DNA of 64,000 nucleotides from Plenodomus lindquistii (taxonomy: Eukaryota; Ascomycota; Dothideomycetes; Pleosporales; Leptosphaeriaceae): the NCBI GenBank assembly GCA_025504975.1, contig JANUWI010000014.1, positions 744,001-808,000 of the forward strand, read 5' to 3'. Under the pieces are notes generated by a model. It had not been told where the DNA came from. It did not search any database and saw only the letters and a list, made by a program, of their open reading frames with translations. Each line of letters begins with the position of its first letter. Position 1 is the first letter of the stretch. A program made the position numbers and the translations under genes. This document shows positions 35,895 through 47,399 of the stretch, in pieces.

Positions 35895-38112
35895 TCATCG
35901 ACGGAAAATGGTCTTGTGGTTGAGCGGCGAGTCGAAAGGTATGGGGCCCCTAACCCGCCCACCTCTTGCGACTGGTGTCGATCCTGTGCAGAAAACACAC
36001 ACATATACGGGGGGCAGGTTACTCGCATTGAATCCCAGGCAGCCTATGTGCAGCCACTTGGTGCAGGACTCGCATTGCACCATGGGCTGTCCCTCGTCAC
36101 TACCATGGCATATGCATCGGGTGCTTTCATTCGATAAACTACTACGATCTGTAGAAGGCGTGTTGGTAGTGGGTGAGCCGTTGAAGGAGTTGGAGAAAGG
36201 ATCGTATTGCCCGTGGCCATGTGGAGAATTCATGTCAGCTGAGGCCTGAGCCCAGCGTTGATTGTGTGCTTTGAGCGTGTTGTGTGATGCACGTTCAACT
36301 CTTTGCTGACGGCCAGCAACCACCTTCTTTAGCGCGCCCAAGGCATCTCCAGGTGAGTCTGGCATTGCCTGATTGCTGCACTCTTTAGTGCTAGCATAAT
36401 CGACAGGAGTCGGAAATTCCATCATGCTGAAGCTACGAGTCGGTCGTTCAACAGGCTTACGAATAGGCCGGGCGGGTTCGAACGAGGCCTTGTCAAAGGC
36501 TCCAGAAGATGTTCCCGAGGACGGCCGTAGGATCTTGAAGGAGCTTGCTTGGTCGAGATTACCGCTGTCAGCTCTTGCATGCTTTGAGGCACGTCGCTGC
36601 GGTTGTGGTATGTTGAACGAGGCGTTGCGGCTTATAGTGGGCGCTGGCTCGTCGTCATCAGATTCGGTGTCGTCCTCCTCCCATAGCCCAGGATATTGGC
36701 GTCTTAGGTCTGTCTGTGATGGCTTCCTCGCCGGCTTGGGTGTGTCCTCCTCCTCTGCCGTGAATGTCTCAGTTCGTGCTCGGCCAGTTTCGTCGATGAT
36801 GAGGCGTGTGCGCGGTCTGCGAATCTCAGGTATGGACTTGAGTGATGCACCACTTAAACGCTTTAAAGGCGACATCCGGCGTGGTATAGTCGATGCCGCA
36901 GCTGGTGCGGATATTCGCGACTCTATGGATGACGTTCTGCTCTTCCTGAAGCCACTGTCCGTGTTACTGCGCTGCAGTGCAGGCTTGATATTCTCCACAG
37001 AGCCCGACGATGAGTTTGTGTTGCTCCGAGAGTGCTGGCTTCTGGCTTTCCTGGCAGTTTCCCTCTCGCGTATGGATCCAGTCTGTGTCTCATATGGCTG
37101 CCTTGATGCATCCATATAAGGGGCCTGTTGAGGCACGCTACCAAAGGACGTGGTCAATCCTGGATTAGAGAAGCTAAACAGCATATTGGGATCTACCCCA
37201 GCAGATGTGGAGACGAACGAGGATGCCTGCGAGTGTTGACCGGGACCGATGCCGCTTGCGCTAAAAGAACTCATCTGGCCCTGTGAAGGCATACCTTGAA
37301 AGGACTGGAAGGATTGGGCCTGCATCTGAGTAGTTGCGGGCGACTGTAGTGCTTGCCAATTGACATCTTGCTGAACTCTGTGGGGTGTGGGACCAAAAGG
37401 ATCTTGATAAGGTAAGTCGACATCCATGTGTGAAACATCGTTTGCCTGATCCCAAAAGAGCCGTGACTGCGGCATTGGTGGGGCTGACATGGGCAAACCG
37501 TTGGGATAGTTCATCATATCAGGGGTGTACTGTACGTTAACAAGTCCAAAAGGCGTCTGATCAAAGAGGGCTTCAGGCGGGGGCGCCTGATAGGGTGTCC
37601 GGTGGATGACGGTTGCGGGAGTGGCAAATACGCTTCCACCGCTCTGTTGGAGGCTTCTTCGAGACGTAGCATCCCTCGTCGGAGGGGGCGTTTGCATCTG
37701 CGAGAAGTCCATCCTGACGAGACCCTGTTGTATCAATTGGCCGCACAGTGGTGGCTGGCCTCCTTCGACCTTCCTCAGCTGATGCGGGTCTGGAGAGGAC
37801 GACAGTCTTCGAGCGGCCTCGACAGGGGGCAAGGGCAAATTCTGCGGGACAAAGTGGTTGACATGGAATTCAGGGTCTTCGGGCGTACGCAGCGCTGGGC
37901 TATATGCGCTCGATGGCCGATCTGTGGGCGTAGAGAGGGTGAAGGATGGGGTGTGGGCCGGAGTCTGTTGCTCGTAGACTCGGGGCGTGGCCCAGGCGTC
38001 GAGGAAATGCGAGTGGGGGAAGGACTCGGTCTTGGGCGTCTTGAGGGTTGCGTCAGGGAACGTGGCGGACTTTGGTGTGGAGGAGGGACTTGGGAGATGC
38101 CAGTCCGACGAT
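35895..38112 (-). CDS. PHD-finger protein, 5' end uncertain
   Basis: Probable chromatin-associated protein. The open frame supported here encodes 738 residues and runs back to a candidate splice acceptor (GTGCTAG) at 38113-38119; translation could also start at the first in-frame ATG at 37838. The residues before that ATG (SSDWHLPSPSSTPKSATF, later LRTPEDPEFHVNHFVPQNLP) look coding, so I prefer an upstream first exon. One candidate starts at the ATG near 38364 (MSQLRFGPGRG), but I could not find an in-frame donor. Most of the protein is Ser/Pro/Gln/Thr-rich and disordered. The C-terminus holds a PHD zinc finger with CIC, CESC, HIGC and CVFC (C4HC3 spacing). A basic tail follows. PHD fingers commonly read histone H3 tails; the specificity is unknown. 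Confidence 0.78.
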
Positions 38113-40606
38113 CTAGCACGGGAGCGACATTAGCCTCAACCACTTGCAGTAGGCGAGCCAGAGAGAAGAGCAAGCGACTGCACCAGCACGGCAAACAGTA
38201 AAACAGCAAGAACAAAGTGCAGAGCCCGGCTTGCAAAATGTTTGCAGACTGGAATGCAAGGTTGGGGCGGAGGTGGCAGGCCGGGGGTAGTAGGGCTCGC
38301 TCGCTCCAGACGACAACCGTGCGGTGCTGCCTGCCCCTCTGCCTGGCCCAAACCGCAATTGGGACATGTTCAGCGCAGATATACCACCACCAACAGGCAG
38401 AGACAGGCAAGCAGCCACTGGAGTCACCCTGACTGAGCAGGGCGGCGGCGGGGCGGCGTCATATGGCCGCTCGGACGAGGCTCAAGAGAGGGTGCACATG
38501 GGGACGGTGAACCGGGTAGAAGGGGGTCCATACCCATACATGTGCTGTTCCAGAGTCATAGCAGACACAGTGACACAGTGTTGCTGCCCTACAGCTCACA
38601 GTTGCTGCAGCCAGCGGGCAATATCAGACGGCGATGGCGACGGGGGCTCGAGGCGTCTGGCGGGGCGGCCGAGGTGTGAGCACTGGAGACGGCGGCGCTC
38701 TGGCGCAGAATTTGCTGCTGGCAGGCGGGCCGGCGGGCACAGAGGCTGCTCGCACTGAGCGATGAGGTTGTGATACCTTGAGGGGGGGAGGGGGTTGCGC
38801 TTGCACCGGGCGGCAGGGGAGATGGCAGGCTTGGGTAACCCTCTGGATGCAGGTACCGCAGCGTCGTAGCAGGCCTGCAGCAGTGCCAGAGAGGACAGAC
38901 AAAGAGCGCTGGCTGGCACGGCACGCTCAGACAGCTGCTGCGAGGCGTGACGGTGAGAGTTTTCTCGCCTACGCGGTAGCCAGCAGTGGGGCCGGGGGTT
39001 GAGGCTGCACAAGAAGAGCTGGTAGCTGGGAGTTCGGCAAAGATGGATAATTGATAGTACCGATGGCGACCGGCCAGCGCCAGCAGCAGCGCAGGAATGT
39101 GCCTGCTGGAGCCCTGGGCCTCTGCCAGCTCAAGCTCAGGTACCGAGCCGCAGCGGCCGACTGGGGACATGGAGCGAGCCTGTCATCATTGGGGCGTGGC
39201 GGGCAGGGAGGAAACATGGACAAAGTACCGTACTGTAGCCTGTAGGCATGCCTCGTCGCCTGGCCGAGCACGCGAACCTTCACCAACCGACGCCGCGGGC
39301 AGCGAATGGGGAGTGAGCCAGATCGCAGTACGGCACGGAAAGCAGTCCACGGTGGCTTGGGGTGAAGCCATGGGCTGCGCTGCACCGACAGGTCAGAATG
39401 GTGAGGTCTGCCCAGCAGCCGACGCTAGCTACCACGAACCACTCACCCACTCACCCACTCACCCACTCACCCACTCACCCACTCACCCACTCAACTCCGA
39501 GCACCAAGCACATAATCCAGCTGCACTCCTTCCTGAATTCAACCTTTGCACCGCAGCAAATCACCGCCTCCCAAATATGCTCGCCATGCCAGCTGGCAGC
39601 GCGCCTCGAGCACCATCTCGTCTTTAATCTGCCCGTCTTTATGCAGCCAGGCGAGAGATCCCAGAAACCTGGGAAATCGGCGAATCACACCCATGATGCG
39701 CCTGGGCATTTCTGCTCCAAGGACGTGGAGAAAAACGCCCACGATAGCACTTCCCGCTTTCTACCAAGCGCCTTGCCGGGCCCTAACTCGGCATGGCCAG
39801 GTTGCAGGTACGTGCGGAAATCATGCGACATCCACGAATGCCATGTCCAGCGTCATCCATTTTGCACAAACGTTGTTTGGGGGCCATTAAACTTTCACAG
39901 TCGTCTCTCGCTCCCCTCCTATTGTGCCGTGACGTAGCCAGTGTTGCTGGTACGACGGAGGGGCAGATGGAGTCGGTGGGTGGGTATACAAAGTGGTCCA
40001 TCTACCCATCCCTAACATGGCATGTGAGATGCCTAGATCCTAACTTTAGTCTTAGCGTCGTGACTATTCATGCAAGGTACGGGCTCAGCTCCCTTGTCTC
40101 TGGCTTGCACAGTGACCGATATCTCAAATGCTACCTTCGTTTGTAGCTCCGTGTTGCTGTGCCGTTAAGATCAAAGTCGTACTACAGTTTTGCAATGGCG
40201 CATACAAGTTCAACAGTAGCATCTCGTTGTGCGTGATACTCGAAAAAAGCAAAGACAAAAATAGACATTGCGTGTTGGCCGCCGCACATTGTAATCTGTA
40301 TCTTGTTGAGTCACCAACATCCGTCCTAAAGCCGAGATGAAAATGCCCTGGTTCGGAGCCGAGTGTGGCCATGTCGTCATAATCAAAATTCGGTATTACT
40401 CCTCTCCGAAATGCTATGTATAGTAGATTGCCTCGCCTTTTCCTTTGGTTACCTTTGATCTGATAACAAGCTAGACCACCCTTACATGGGCGCAATAATA
40501 AAGAACAACGCCGAGATAAACAGGACTAAGTTTGAAGTATATGTACATTGCGGAAAGGAAAGTGCTTCGTATCGCTACCATCAGGGAACAAATCTCCATG
40601 ATTTCG
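38113..40606. other. Gene-poor GC-rich stretch
   Basis: Contains the probable first exon and promoter of the PHD gene, GC-rich mirrored frames at 38.5-39.4 kb without motifs, an 8-base tandem repeat at 39441-39493, and no other recognisable gene. The 40.0-40.6 kb part is AT-richer. Confidence 0.45.
39441..39493. repeat. Microsatellite-like tandem repeat, 8-base unit
   Basis: The unit ACTCACCC is repeated about 6.6 times without interruption. It lies in non-coding DNA. It is not a telomere repeat and has no spacers, so it is not CRISPR-like. Confidence 0.95.
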
Positions 40607-41794
40607 TTATATTGCTGACCGATTCACAACAGGGTCCTGCTGATAGGACATGTCCGATACCACTGACATTGCAAAATTGCCATGCCCCCGTGTCGATCTG
40701 GATATCTCAGACACGTCGTCGTCGGGATCTTCAAATGGAGAGCGTTCATCAATGAGATGGGTTTGCGAAGACGTCGGTGGGTAGTCGTGAGTCCGGACGC
40801 TGCTCTGCCGCGACGTCGAGTGAAAGCTTGGTGGAGCGATGCTGTTGGGTCGATACGGTGGAGGTGGCTCCATCAGGCTGCTGTTGTCTGCAAATTGATC
40901 TGCAGGCCGTAGATTGTTTGAAGTGATTGAAATGACATCAGACGTGTCCATACCCGTCATGTACGCGCCGTTCGAACTGGACAGGATCGGCCCCAGGATG
41001 ACAGGCTGAAGTTGGCTTGGTTGTGAAGTAGGTGGTAGTTGGATCGATGAGATGGGCCGTCGTGTGGCGACTGGAGGTGCAACATATGGCATTGTCATGG
41101 GCTTGGGTTGCATCTTCATCTCTGGAGTCGCGGCTTCGACTACTTCGACTGCTCTGACCGCTTCGACCGCTTCGACCGCTTCGACCGCTTCGACCGCTCT
41201 GACCACCCCCCTTTGTCGTTTGCGTTTGCGTAAGCATATACAGAAGACGGCACCGATGATGACTAGCACAACCACAGGAACAATTGCAGCGACAACATAC
41301 AACGGTATATTGTTGGTGTGTCGTTGCGTCGTCCCAAGCCCGGAAGTGGGTCGCCCGCCAAGGCCATCAATGGTGGTAGACGAAGGGAGTGTTGTAGGAT
41401 CTTCCCCGATCAAGGTCGGCGACGCTGAGGATGCTGTAGAACCGGCATAATCTGATTGAGGCGGGATCCTGGAAGTTTGCAAGCTCTGCGTCAATTGTGG
41501 AACTGGACCTGCCCAAGGTGGAAGACCTGTGAATTGAGGGCCCGGAGTATGTCCGCCTCCTCTTGTTGGAATGTATGCGGTAGCGGGGTCAGCCAAAGTT
41601 TCTGTGGTGGTCGTCGCCATCGGTACTTGAGAGTGCGAAGTGGCAACAGTTGACGATGATTGGTCCTCGTCCTCGTCCTCGTCGGTATCGCTGTCGTCGT
41701 CTTCGTCGTCTGTTACTGTTGACGAACGGGGTGGATAAGGGAAGCGTCCATGTTTCCTCTTTCCATCAAGTCTGTAATCCTGTTGGGGAGCCAT
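40607..41794 (-). CDS. Single-pass membrane protein, unknown function
   Basis: 395 residues from the ATG at 41794; the frame continues open upstream to about 41895, with a CLGVTVSLVSLSCIG-like stretch, so the real start may lie in an earlier exon. The N-terminal ~165 residues are Ser/Thr/Asp/Pro-rich and would be extracellular. One strong transmembrane helix follows (IPLYVVAAIVPVVVLVIIGAVFCICL, split here as IPLYVVAAIVPVV and VLVIIGAVFCICL), then a basic RKRKRQR stop-transfer run. Next is a Val-Glu-Ala tripeptide repeat and a long cytosolic tail with PPPPYRP and a conserved-looking RSPFEDPDDDVSEISRSTRG near the end. The arrangement resembles fungal wall-sensor or Mid2-like proteins, but no defined extracellular domain is visible, so the role is unknown. 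Confidence 0.75.
   Translation of the reverse strand: MAPQQDYRLDGKRKHGRFPYPPRSSTVTDDEDDDSDTDEDEDEDQSSSTVATSHSQVPMATTTTETLADPATAYIPTRGGGHTPGPQFTGLPPWAGPVPQLTQSLQTSRIPPQSDYAGSTASSASPTLIGEDPTTLPSSTTIDGLGGRPTSGLGTTQRHTNNIPLYVVAAIVPVVVLVIIGAVFCICLRKRKRQRGVVRAVEAVEAVEAVEAVRAVEVVEAATPEMKMQPKPMTMPYVAPPVATRRPISSIQLPPTSQPSQLQPVILGPILSSSNGAYMTGMDTSDVISITSNNLRPADQFADNSSLMEPPPPYRPNSIAPPSFHSTSRQSSVRTHDYPPTSSQTHLIDERSPFEDPDDDVSEISRSTRGHGNFAMSVVSDMSYQQDPVVNRSAI
41156..41200. repeat. Short in-frame tandem repeat in the membrane protein gene
   Basis: The 9-base unit GACCGCTTC occurs four times in a row plus a variant unit, encoding on the minus strand repeats of Val-Glu-Ala just inside the membrane segment. 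Confidence 0.85.
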
Positions 41795-43157
41795 GATTGG
41801 GGCTGTACCAATACAGGAGAGGCTGACGAGAGATACTGTTACTCCAAGGCAATCGGGTGGTGTTATGTCAGACTGATGGGCGGCCGGGTGCTATTAGAGG
41901 ACGTAATAGATTTCTTGGTCTGGAAAATGACCAAAAAGATGCCTGTTCACCAGCCGTTCGTGAAGCGGGCACTGGAGAGTACTGCTAGTCCGATACTATC
42001 GTCCAGTAGCAAGAGATGCGGGGCCGGCGACGGACTTTGAGCACCGTGTCTTAGGAAAGCGTCCAATCGATGACGTGAGAAATACCACGGACGGACGGCG
42101 TTAGATCTTTCTTTTGCAGTAGCTAACAATGCGGTTCAGGTTTCAAGTATTCATGACGCTCGCGAAGCATACGAGGAAAGCAGACGTGGATTGTTGTTGA
42201 AGTTACGAAGAGCAAGTCTTTGTTATGCCTGAGCTGGATCGGGCGCAGGCATCTCACACTTAACTAGCGACATTCGTGCCGAGCTGTACAGCCAACAAGT
42301 CCAAGTCCGAGATCCCGGCTGTACACGGTAATGTGGTTGGCTGGGGACTAGGATGAGGGTCGAAGATACGGGCTCAGCCTCGCGGCGTGCAAGGTGAGAA
42401 ACAACGAACGACCCCGCCAGTTCCGCCTACTCGGGATTCGCAACATATTTTTAGTGTAATCAACTCGGGTGATCAACAAAGAAGCCTGGAAAGCGTTCAC
42501 AAGTTGTCGGTGACCGAGGCTGAGCATTGTTATATGTATCCTTCAGTGTCTTCAGTCTACAGTCAGTGTGCTTGGACACGTCTTGTCCTGTTCAACATCA
42601 AAAGGACGTTGGGCTCAACTGAGAGACCATACAGGCCTTCCCGAATACATGTCAGACTTACTGCAGAGATACCGCTAGAGTTGCAGATCCGCTCTTGGAG
42701 CTGTTTCAAGTAAGCTGTGATTGGTGAGGACACGGTGTGCAGACGGTCTGAGACGCTTGAGACGCCTATCTGCAACTATTCAGACTTAATAGGAAGGGAA
42801 AGCGACCAATAGCACATGCTTGTAGCTTCTGAAACACGGCAACAGCCGCATGTGCAGTTGTTGTTGCGAAGTCCGCTTACAGAGCGTGGTTGGCGGTGTT
42901 CGGGTAGGACAAATCGAGAAGAGAATCCCAGTGCGACCATCCTGATTGTCGAGTGGATCACCGTCCTGCTCGGTACGCGTGGATCATTAATCTTGAGATG
43001 ATCTGGCAAGGGGGTCATCCACTTGCAGAAACTCTCAAATCCGGCGGTCAAGTCGGCTCAACTGGGAGCGTTGCTTGGCTTAGCTCATCGGGCCGCGTCG
43101 CCATTGTCGGTTGCACCCAAACATTCACCATGTCGAAGTTGCGACGACTGCACGAAC
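41795..43157. other. Intergenic stretch, nothing recognised
   Basis: Divergent upstream region of the membrane protein (minus) and the Aim3-like gene (plus). Several short overlapping frames without motifs. Confidence 0.45.
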
Positions 43158-44458
43158 ATGGGTGCGTACCGCTTTCCTCGCAGTGCACGTGAGATGCATG
43201 CTAACGTGGGACCTTAGATCGCTTCAAGAATGTTGCCAAAGGCGGCTGGCATCCGGAGAAGAGCGCGGCCAGCAATTCTGGCGGCGGAGCCAGCGAAGGT
43301 AGACTCGGTCAGGTGGTACGCCTACTTCGCCCTGCACATTCACCCAAGGAGCGAAGCCATGACTGACCAACATAGAAAGGGTGGGTGGGAAAAGCCCAAG
43401 GCAAGGACACGCATGCCGAAGCCGCGCGTGAGCATGTGTCGACACCTCTGTCGTCGTTGAAAGACCCTTCAACGTTTGCTCCTCCCCCAAAACGGCTCGA
43501 CTACAGTGCTTCTCCAGTCGCAGGCTCATCGAGCTCATTAGCTGCGGCACCGCCGGGCTCGGCTAAGCAAAGACTGCAGGAGAAGGAGGAAGCCAGGAGG
43601 AGAGCGGAAGAAGAAGCCAACAAGCCTCCTCCCGGGCCATACAGACCGGACACAACAGGACTCGACACTTCACATCTGCCGAAACCCCCTGCCTTCAGGC
43701 CAAACACTGCGTCTCCTCCAGTGCCTGCGTCCAGGCCAAAACCCAGCCTACCGCCGCGACTGCCTCCCCGCCAGAACTCGAACCCCGATGCGAACGCCCC
43801 ACCTCCCCCACCAACGTACAACGAAGCTACACACCAAGGGACGCCCTCACAGGGTGTTCTGAACCAGGGTGCCTTGAATCGGTTGGGCCAGGCTGGTGTC
43901 TCGGTCCCTGGCTTTGGCATTGGAAGGACAGCATCACCACCTGTACCACCTCGAAGACAGAACTCGGCATCGAGTGTGTCGACACCACCTCCAGCTGCTG
44001 TAGGTCATGGCTCGCAAATGAACGAGTTGCAGAGTAGATTCTCCAAGATGTCGACACCAACTGCACCTGCAGCAGCGCCTACGACAGGTACGTCCTGGGC
44101 CGATAAGCAGGCAGCACTACGGACAGCTAGTAGTCTTCGCGAGGATCCGTCCAAGGTGAATGCTGCAGATGTGAGAGGTGCTGCAACCACCGCAAGCAAC
44201 TTCCAGCAGAGACATGGAGATCAAGTTGCCAGTGGGTGGAAGGCCGCCAGTGGGCTCAACTCAAAGTACGGAATTGCGGGAAAGGTCAACAGCTTCGGTT
44301 CGTCGAGCGCATCCCCCCCACCACAATCACCCACACAGGCTGCGCCGGGTGGATTAGGCAAGAAGGCACCTCCGCCTCCACCGCCAAAGAAGAAAGAGCT
44401 TGCCGGAGGTCCAGCAGCGCCACCGCCAATCCCCTTGAGCAGTAAACCTAAGTTTTAG
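43158..44458 (+). CDS. Proline-rich Aim3-like protein
   Basis: Three exons: 43158-43161, 43218-43312 and 43376-44458, giving 393 residues. The first coding exon is only four bases (ATGG); it splices to AT CGC TTC to give MDRFKNVAKGGWHPEKS, and the GWHP segment followed by KGWVGKAQGKD and LKDPSTFAPPPKR resembles the filamentous-fungal proteins annotated as 'altered inheritance of mitochondria protein 3'. The rest is a Pro/Ser-rich scaffold with many PPxP and PPVPPRR-type SH3-binding motifs, a short Arg/Glu helix (RLQEKEEARRRAEEEANK) and a conserved-looking segment TSWADKQAALRTASSLREDPSKV...ASNFQQRHGDQVASGWKAASGLNSKYG. In yeast, Aim3 binds the amphiphysin Rvs167 and localises to actin patches. 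A role at cortical actin or endocytic sites is inference. Confidence 0.8.
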
Positions 44459-44712
44459 ACCTATTGATATCCTCTATGCGAAATTGAAACATTTCCGAGA
44501 TGCTCTTACAACCGATCATACCACATATGACATGATAAGCGAGCCATATCACGCAATAGTATACAGCAGCCAGGCGTCCTTCAGACGTAAAGTTTCACTA
44601 TCTCAGTGTCCTATGCTACACCGAAGCTTCTATAAACAGAGCTCGTCCTTTAATCATACCTCTGCCATGATGCCCTCGTAGTCCACGCAAATTACTCAAA
44701 CTATTCAATACT

Positions 44713-44753
44713 TTGGGCTTCGGTCTAGTCACCTCTGACCAGTCGTCTCTTTT
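44713..44753 (+). repeat. Partial inverted copy of the SINE-like 3' end
   Basis: These 41 bases match the 3' part of the minus-strand element at 45847-45887 at 39 of 41 positions, in the opposite orientation, ending in the same CGTCTCTTTT run. The tRNA-like 5' portion is absent, as in 5'-truncated retrotransposed copies. Confidence 0.7.
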
Positions 44754-45844
44754 CTTCTTGCAAGACAAGCCTCCAAAGTAACCCCGCGGCTTCAGGAGGT
44801 TGCTAGTACACTGACACAACGGGGTAATGGCCGCTAAGTTAAACCCTCGCTGTAGGCGTGGCTACTACAGGAAGAAAGACTGCAAGATGTGTTAGCGGTT
44901 ACGAGGATGAGAATTCGATATGAATCGGCTTTGGTGGCACCTAGTCGCTGCCCTAGTACCATGCCATCGTCACACCGCCTTGAGAGAGTGCTTTCCTGAT
45001 GGACTTGGATCTTCTTGCCGCTGGCATCTGTCGTGCTATATTTGCCCTTGTTCGGTGTGGTATGAAGAGCGTGTCGAGACAACCTGTACACATAGTCACT
45101 TTGAAGTCTTCCTGAAGCAGGAAATAATGCTTGCGATGCTTTGTTGTGGGTATCAAGTACGCGCCTTTGAACCACTAGCAGTGGCGTACATGTACCTACC
45201 CTGGAGTGTCGAATGGAGAGAGAAAGACTCATGACACGCAGCGGGTGTGCTCAGTGGCGTATAGCAGTTGTATAGCAGGTGTATGTACATCGTATACCAT
45301 TACGAGGATTGCTATTGCGCTGGATATATCCTTGTTGCCACAACAGGTACGTACAACACGCTTCTCGCGCGACGTTAGAACCCTATATTCTTTTCCAGTA
45401 TGTACTAAACTTTTCTCAAGGACAGCTCGATGGCTGAACTAATCTGTCATTTGACACGTAACATCATGCTCAGTGTACGTGCAGATCACTCTGCAATTCT
45501 CCTCTGTTTAGTGAGGGTAATGTTGCAGTTGTTGAAATGCTATGTATAACTACTAAAGTTGCTTTCTCTGTAGTCGTATATACCATATGCAAAGTGCGTA
45601 TCAGAATTGTCTACCCGTTTACACTTGGTTGATACTCTCCACCTTTACTACACATAGCTTTCTGCTAAGCATACCTACACGCCATCTACCTGCCCTCTTC
45701 TAGACACCGCAACAATCCTACATATTTTTTTAACATGTGATGTTCGTTGTTCTCCTGGCGCACGCTAGCACAAAAAGCTCAGTTCCCGCACCACCGCACC
45801 AATGCCTTCCCATACACCACATCAGCACCAACCCAACAAAAAGC

Positions 45845-46014
45845 AAAAAAGAGACGACTTGTCAAAGGTGACTAGACCGAAGCCCAAGGGGCTCTGCGAG
45901 AACAGTTAGTAGGTAATCATTGTGACAAGTGAAGGGCTTACGAACCGAACCCTCAACCTTTGGTGAACAGGCACAAGACCGAAAACCAACGCGCTACCAT
46001 TGCGCCAAGGCTCC
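45845..46014 (-). mobile_element. tRNA-derived SINE-like element, candidate Pol III transcript
   Basis: Read on minus, the element starts GGAGCCTTGGCGCAATGG, closely matching a tRNA acceptor strand and D-arm; TGGCGCAATGG (45998-46008 on plus) fits the Pol III A box. A five-pair stem TTGGT/ACCAA sits where an anticodon stem would be, but with a 20-base loop. GGTTCGGTTCG (45941-45951) fits the B box with one change. The 3' half of the T-arm and the acceptor strand do not pair, so it is not a functional tRNA. After the tRNA-like head comes about 95 bases of unrelated sequence ending in a run of six T (45845-45850), which would serve as a Pol III terminator. The repeated tail at 44713-44753 supports a dispersed family. 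I could not identify flanking target-site duplications. Confidence 0.6.
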
Positions 46015-47399
46015 TGAGGAGGAGATTTGATGAAAGAATGGAAAAATTTATAGTTAATTTACTACATAATCTATGCTTGGAGGAGAGCTGCGAGCAGAAC
46101 ACAGGCGAATGTGTGCTTTGATCTTCAAGCAGACGTGCATACTTTCAAGTGGGGTTGTGGGGGAAGTGTGACCGGGTGGGGTATCGCTAGTGGGTTTGCG
46201 TTGGGAGTGGGAGTGGTCAACTTTGACAATATCAATGCTGCATATGTTCAAACCTAAACCATGTGTATCTGCTGTGTCTTGTAAAGTTTCAAGCATCGAC
46301 ACGACTTTTTCGGTGACCCGAGTTTGAGCTGTACTCTGGACACATAGTTTCAATTGCGAATGCAACGACATGAAACTAGCGTTGATGCGCAGACATGCTC
46401 GACAATCAACGGGCTACAAGATGATTGTTTCGGTCATTCACCCATGACAGACGCTCTGTGTTTATGATCATGTACCCACACCCGTCACTGTACATGACTA
46501 CATGCTGCAGACAATCTCGTTCGCTAAGAAGATGCATGCGGCACAGACGGAGGACAGGCAGAAAGGGGAGCGTGCGCAAGAGTTGGATTACCATGAGTGG
46601 CGTCAGTGGCGTCCCTGGTCCCAGATGGTAAAGTTGGGCATCCCTGCCAAAACTTTTTTGCGAGCTCAACACACGATAATGACTGCAGAGTCTCATTGCT
46701 TCAAATCAAGCACGTACAGAGAATGGGCACAACAGCTCAATTGCGTTAGCCTTGCGAAGCGTCTGGGTGCTTCTAGACACTACTTGGACAAGAGTGCAGT
46801 TTCTTACACGATCTGCGATGGTAAAAAAAGGGTGCAGAGGGCAAGCGGGCCAGTGATGTGTTGTGGCTGGAGTGTGCCTCGGTGCGTCATGAATACGCGA
46901 TTGGCCCGCGCCGTAGCGAAGCAGGTCTAAATCTCTCTCCAACACCAAGACGCCCATCGCCCATCAAGCGTCTTTGCCTGCTGTATCCAGAGTCCCGCCC
47001 GAGGTGCCAGTGCTCGATACGTGGCCGCCCCCGACTTCATCTGTGCGCGCGAACCATTGATTGCCATCTCTACATATATCTGCCCTGTCAGGCTGCACGC
47101 TGCTCGCTGTTGCGCCCCCAGACCCTTACTGTACCGCGCCAAGCACGACTGTGAGAGGGCAGGCAAAACATCGCGTTCCGAACAAAGACGCGCCGGAGCA
47201 CTCTTGCGTCTTGACAGCTGCCAGCCCCGCCCACCCTGCTGCACACTGCACACACCCTACGATAAGGCTACGAGCCGCCGTTCCAGTGACATCAGCGCCT
47301 GCCAGCCATTGAGCTTGCCCGACTCGTGCAAAACCCCAGAGCTGTCTCTCGACGCGACGCTGCTCTGCCCACCATACACGCAAGCACCCATCACCAACA

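Larger units (their letters stand above)
44459..47399. other. Gene-poor stretch containing SINE-like sequence
   Basis: About 2.9 kb between the Aim3-like gene and the elongase. I recognise no protein gene; the frame at 46502-46930 (plus) has no family motif. The stretch holds a tRNA-derived element on minus (45845-46014) and an inverted partial copy at 44713-44753. The last ~500 bases are C-rich and probably form the elongase promoter and leader. Confidence 0.5.

Noticed and set aside
38589..39170. 193-codon frame on minus in a GC-rich stretch
   Set aside because: Cys/Pro/Ser/Arg-rich translation in all three overlapping frames, typical of GC-rich non-coding DNA.
39441..39493. CRISPR-like array or telomere repeat
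   Set aside because: Units are contiguous 8-mers without spacers and do not match the TTAGGG telomere unit; the genome is eukaryotic.
45940..46014. Functional tRNA gene
   Set aside because: The D-arm and the promoter boxes match, but the T-arm and acceptor stem do not pair and the anticodon loop would be 20 bases. It fits better as the head of a SINE-like element.
46502..46930. 142-codon open frame on plus
   Set aside because: No family motif, and upstream and downstream sequence is non-coding in character; overlapped by a minus-strand frame.
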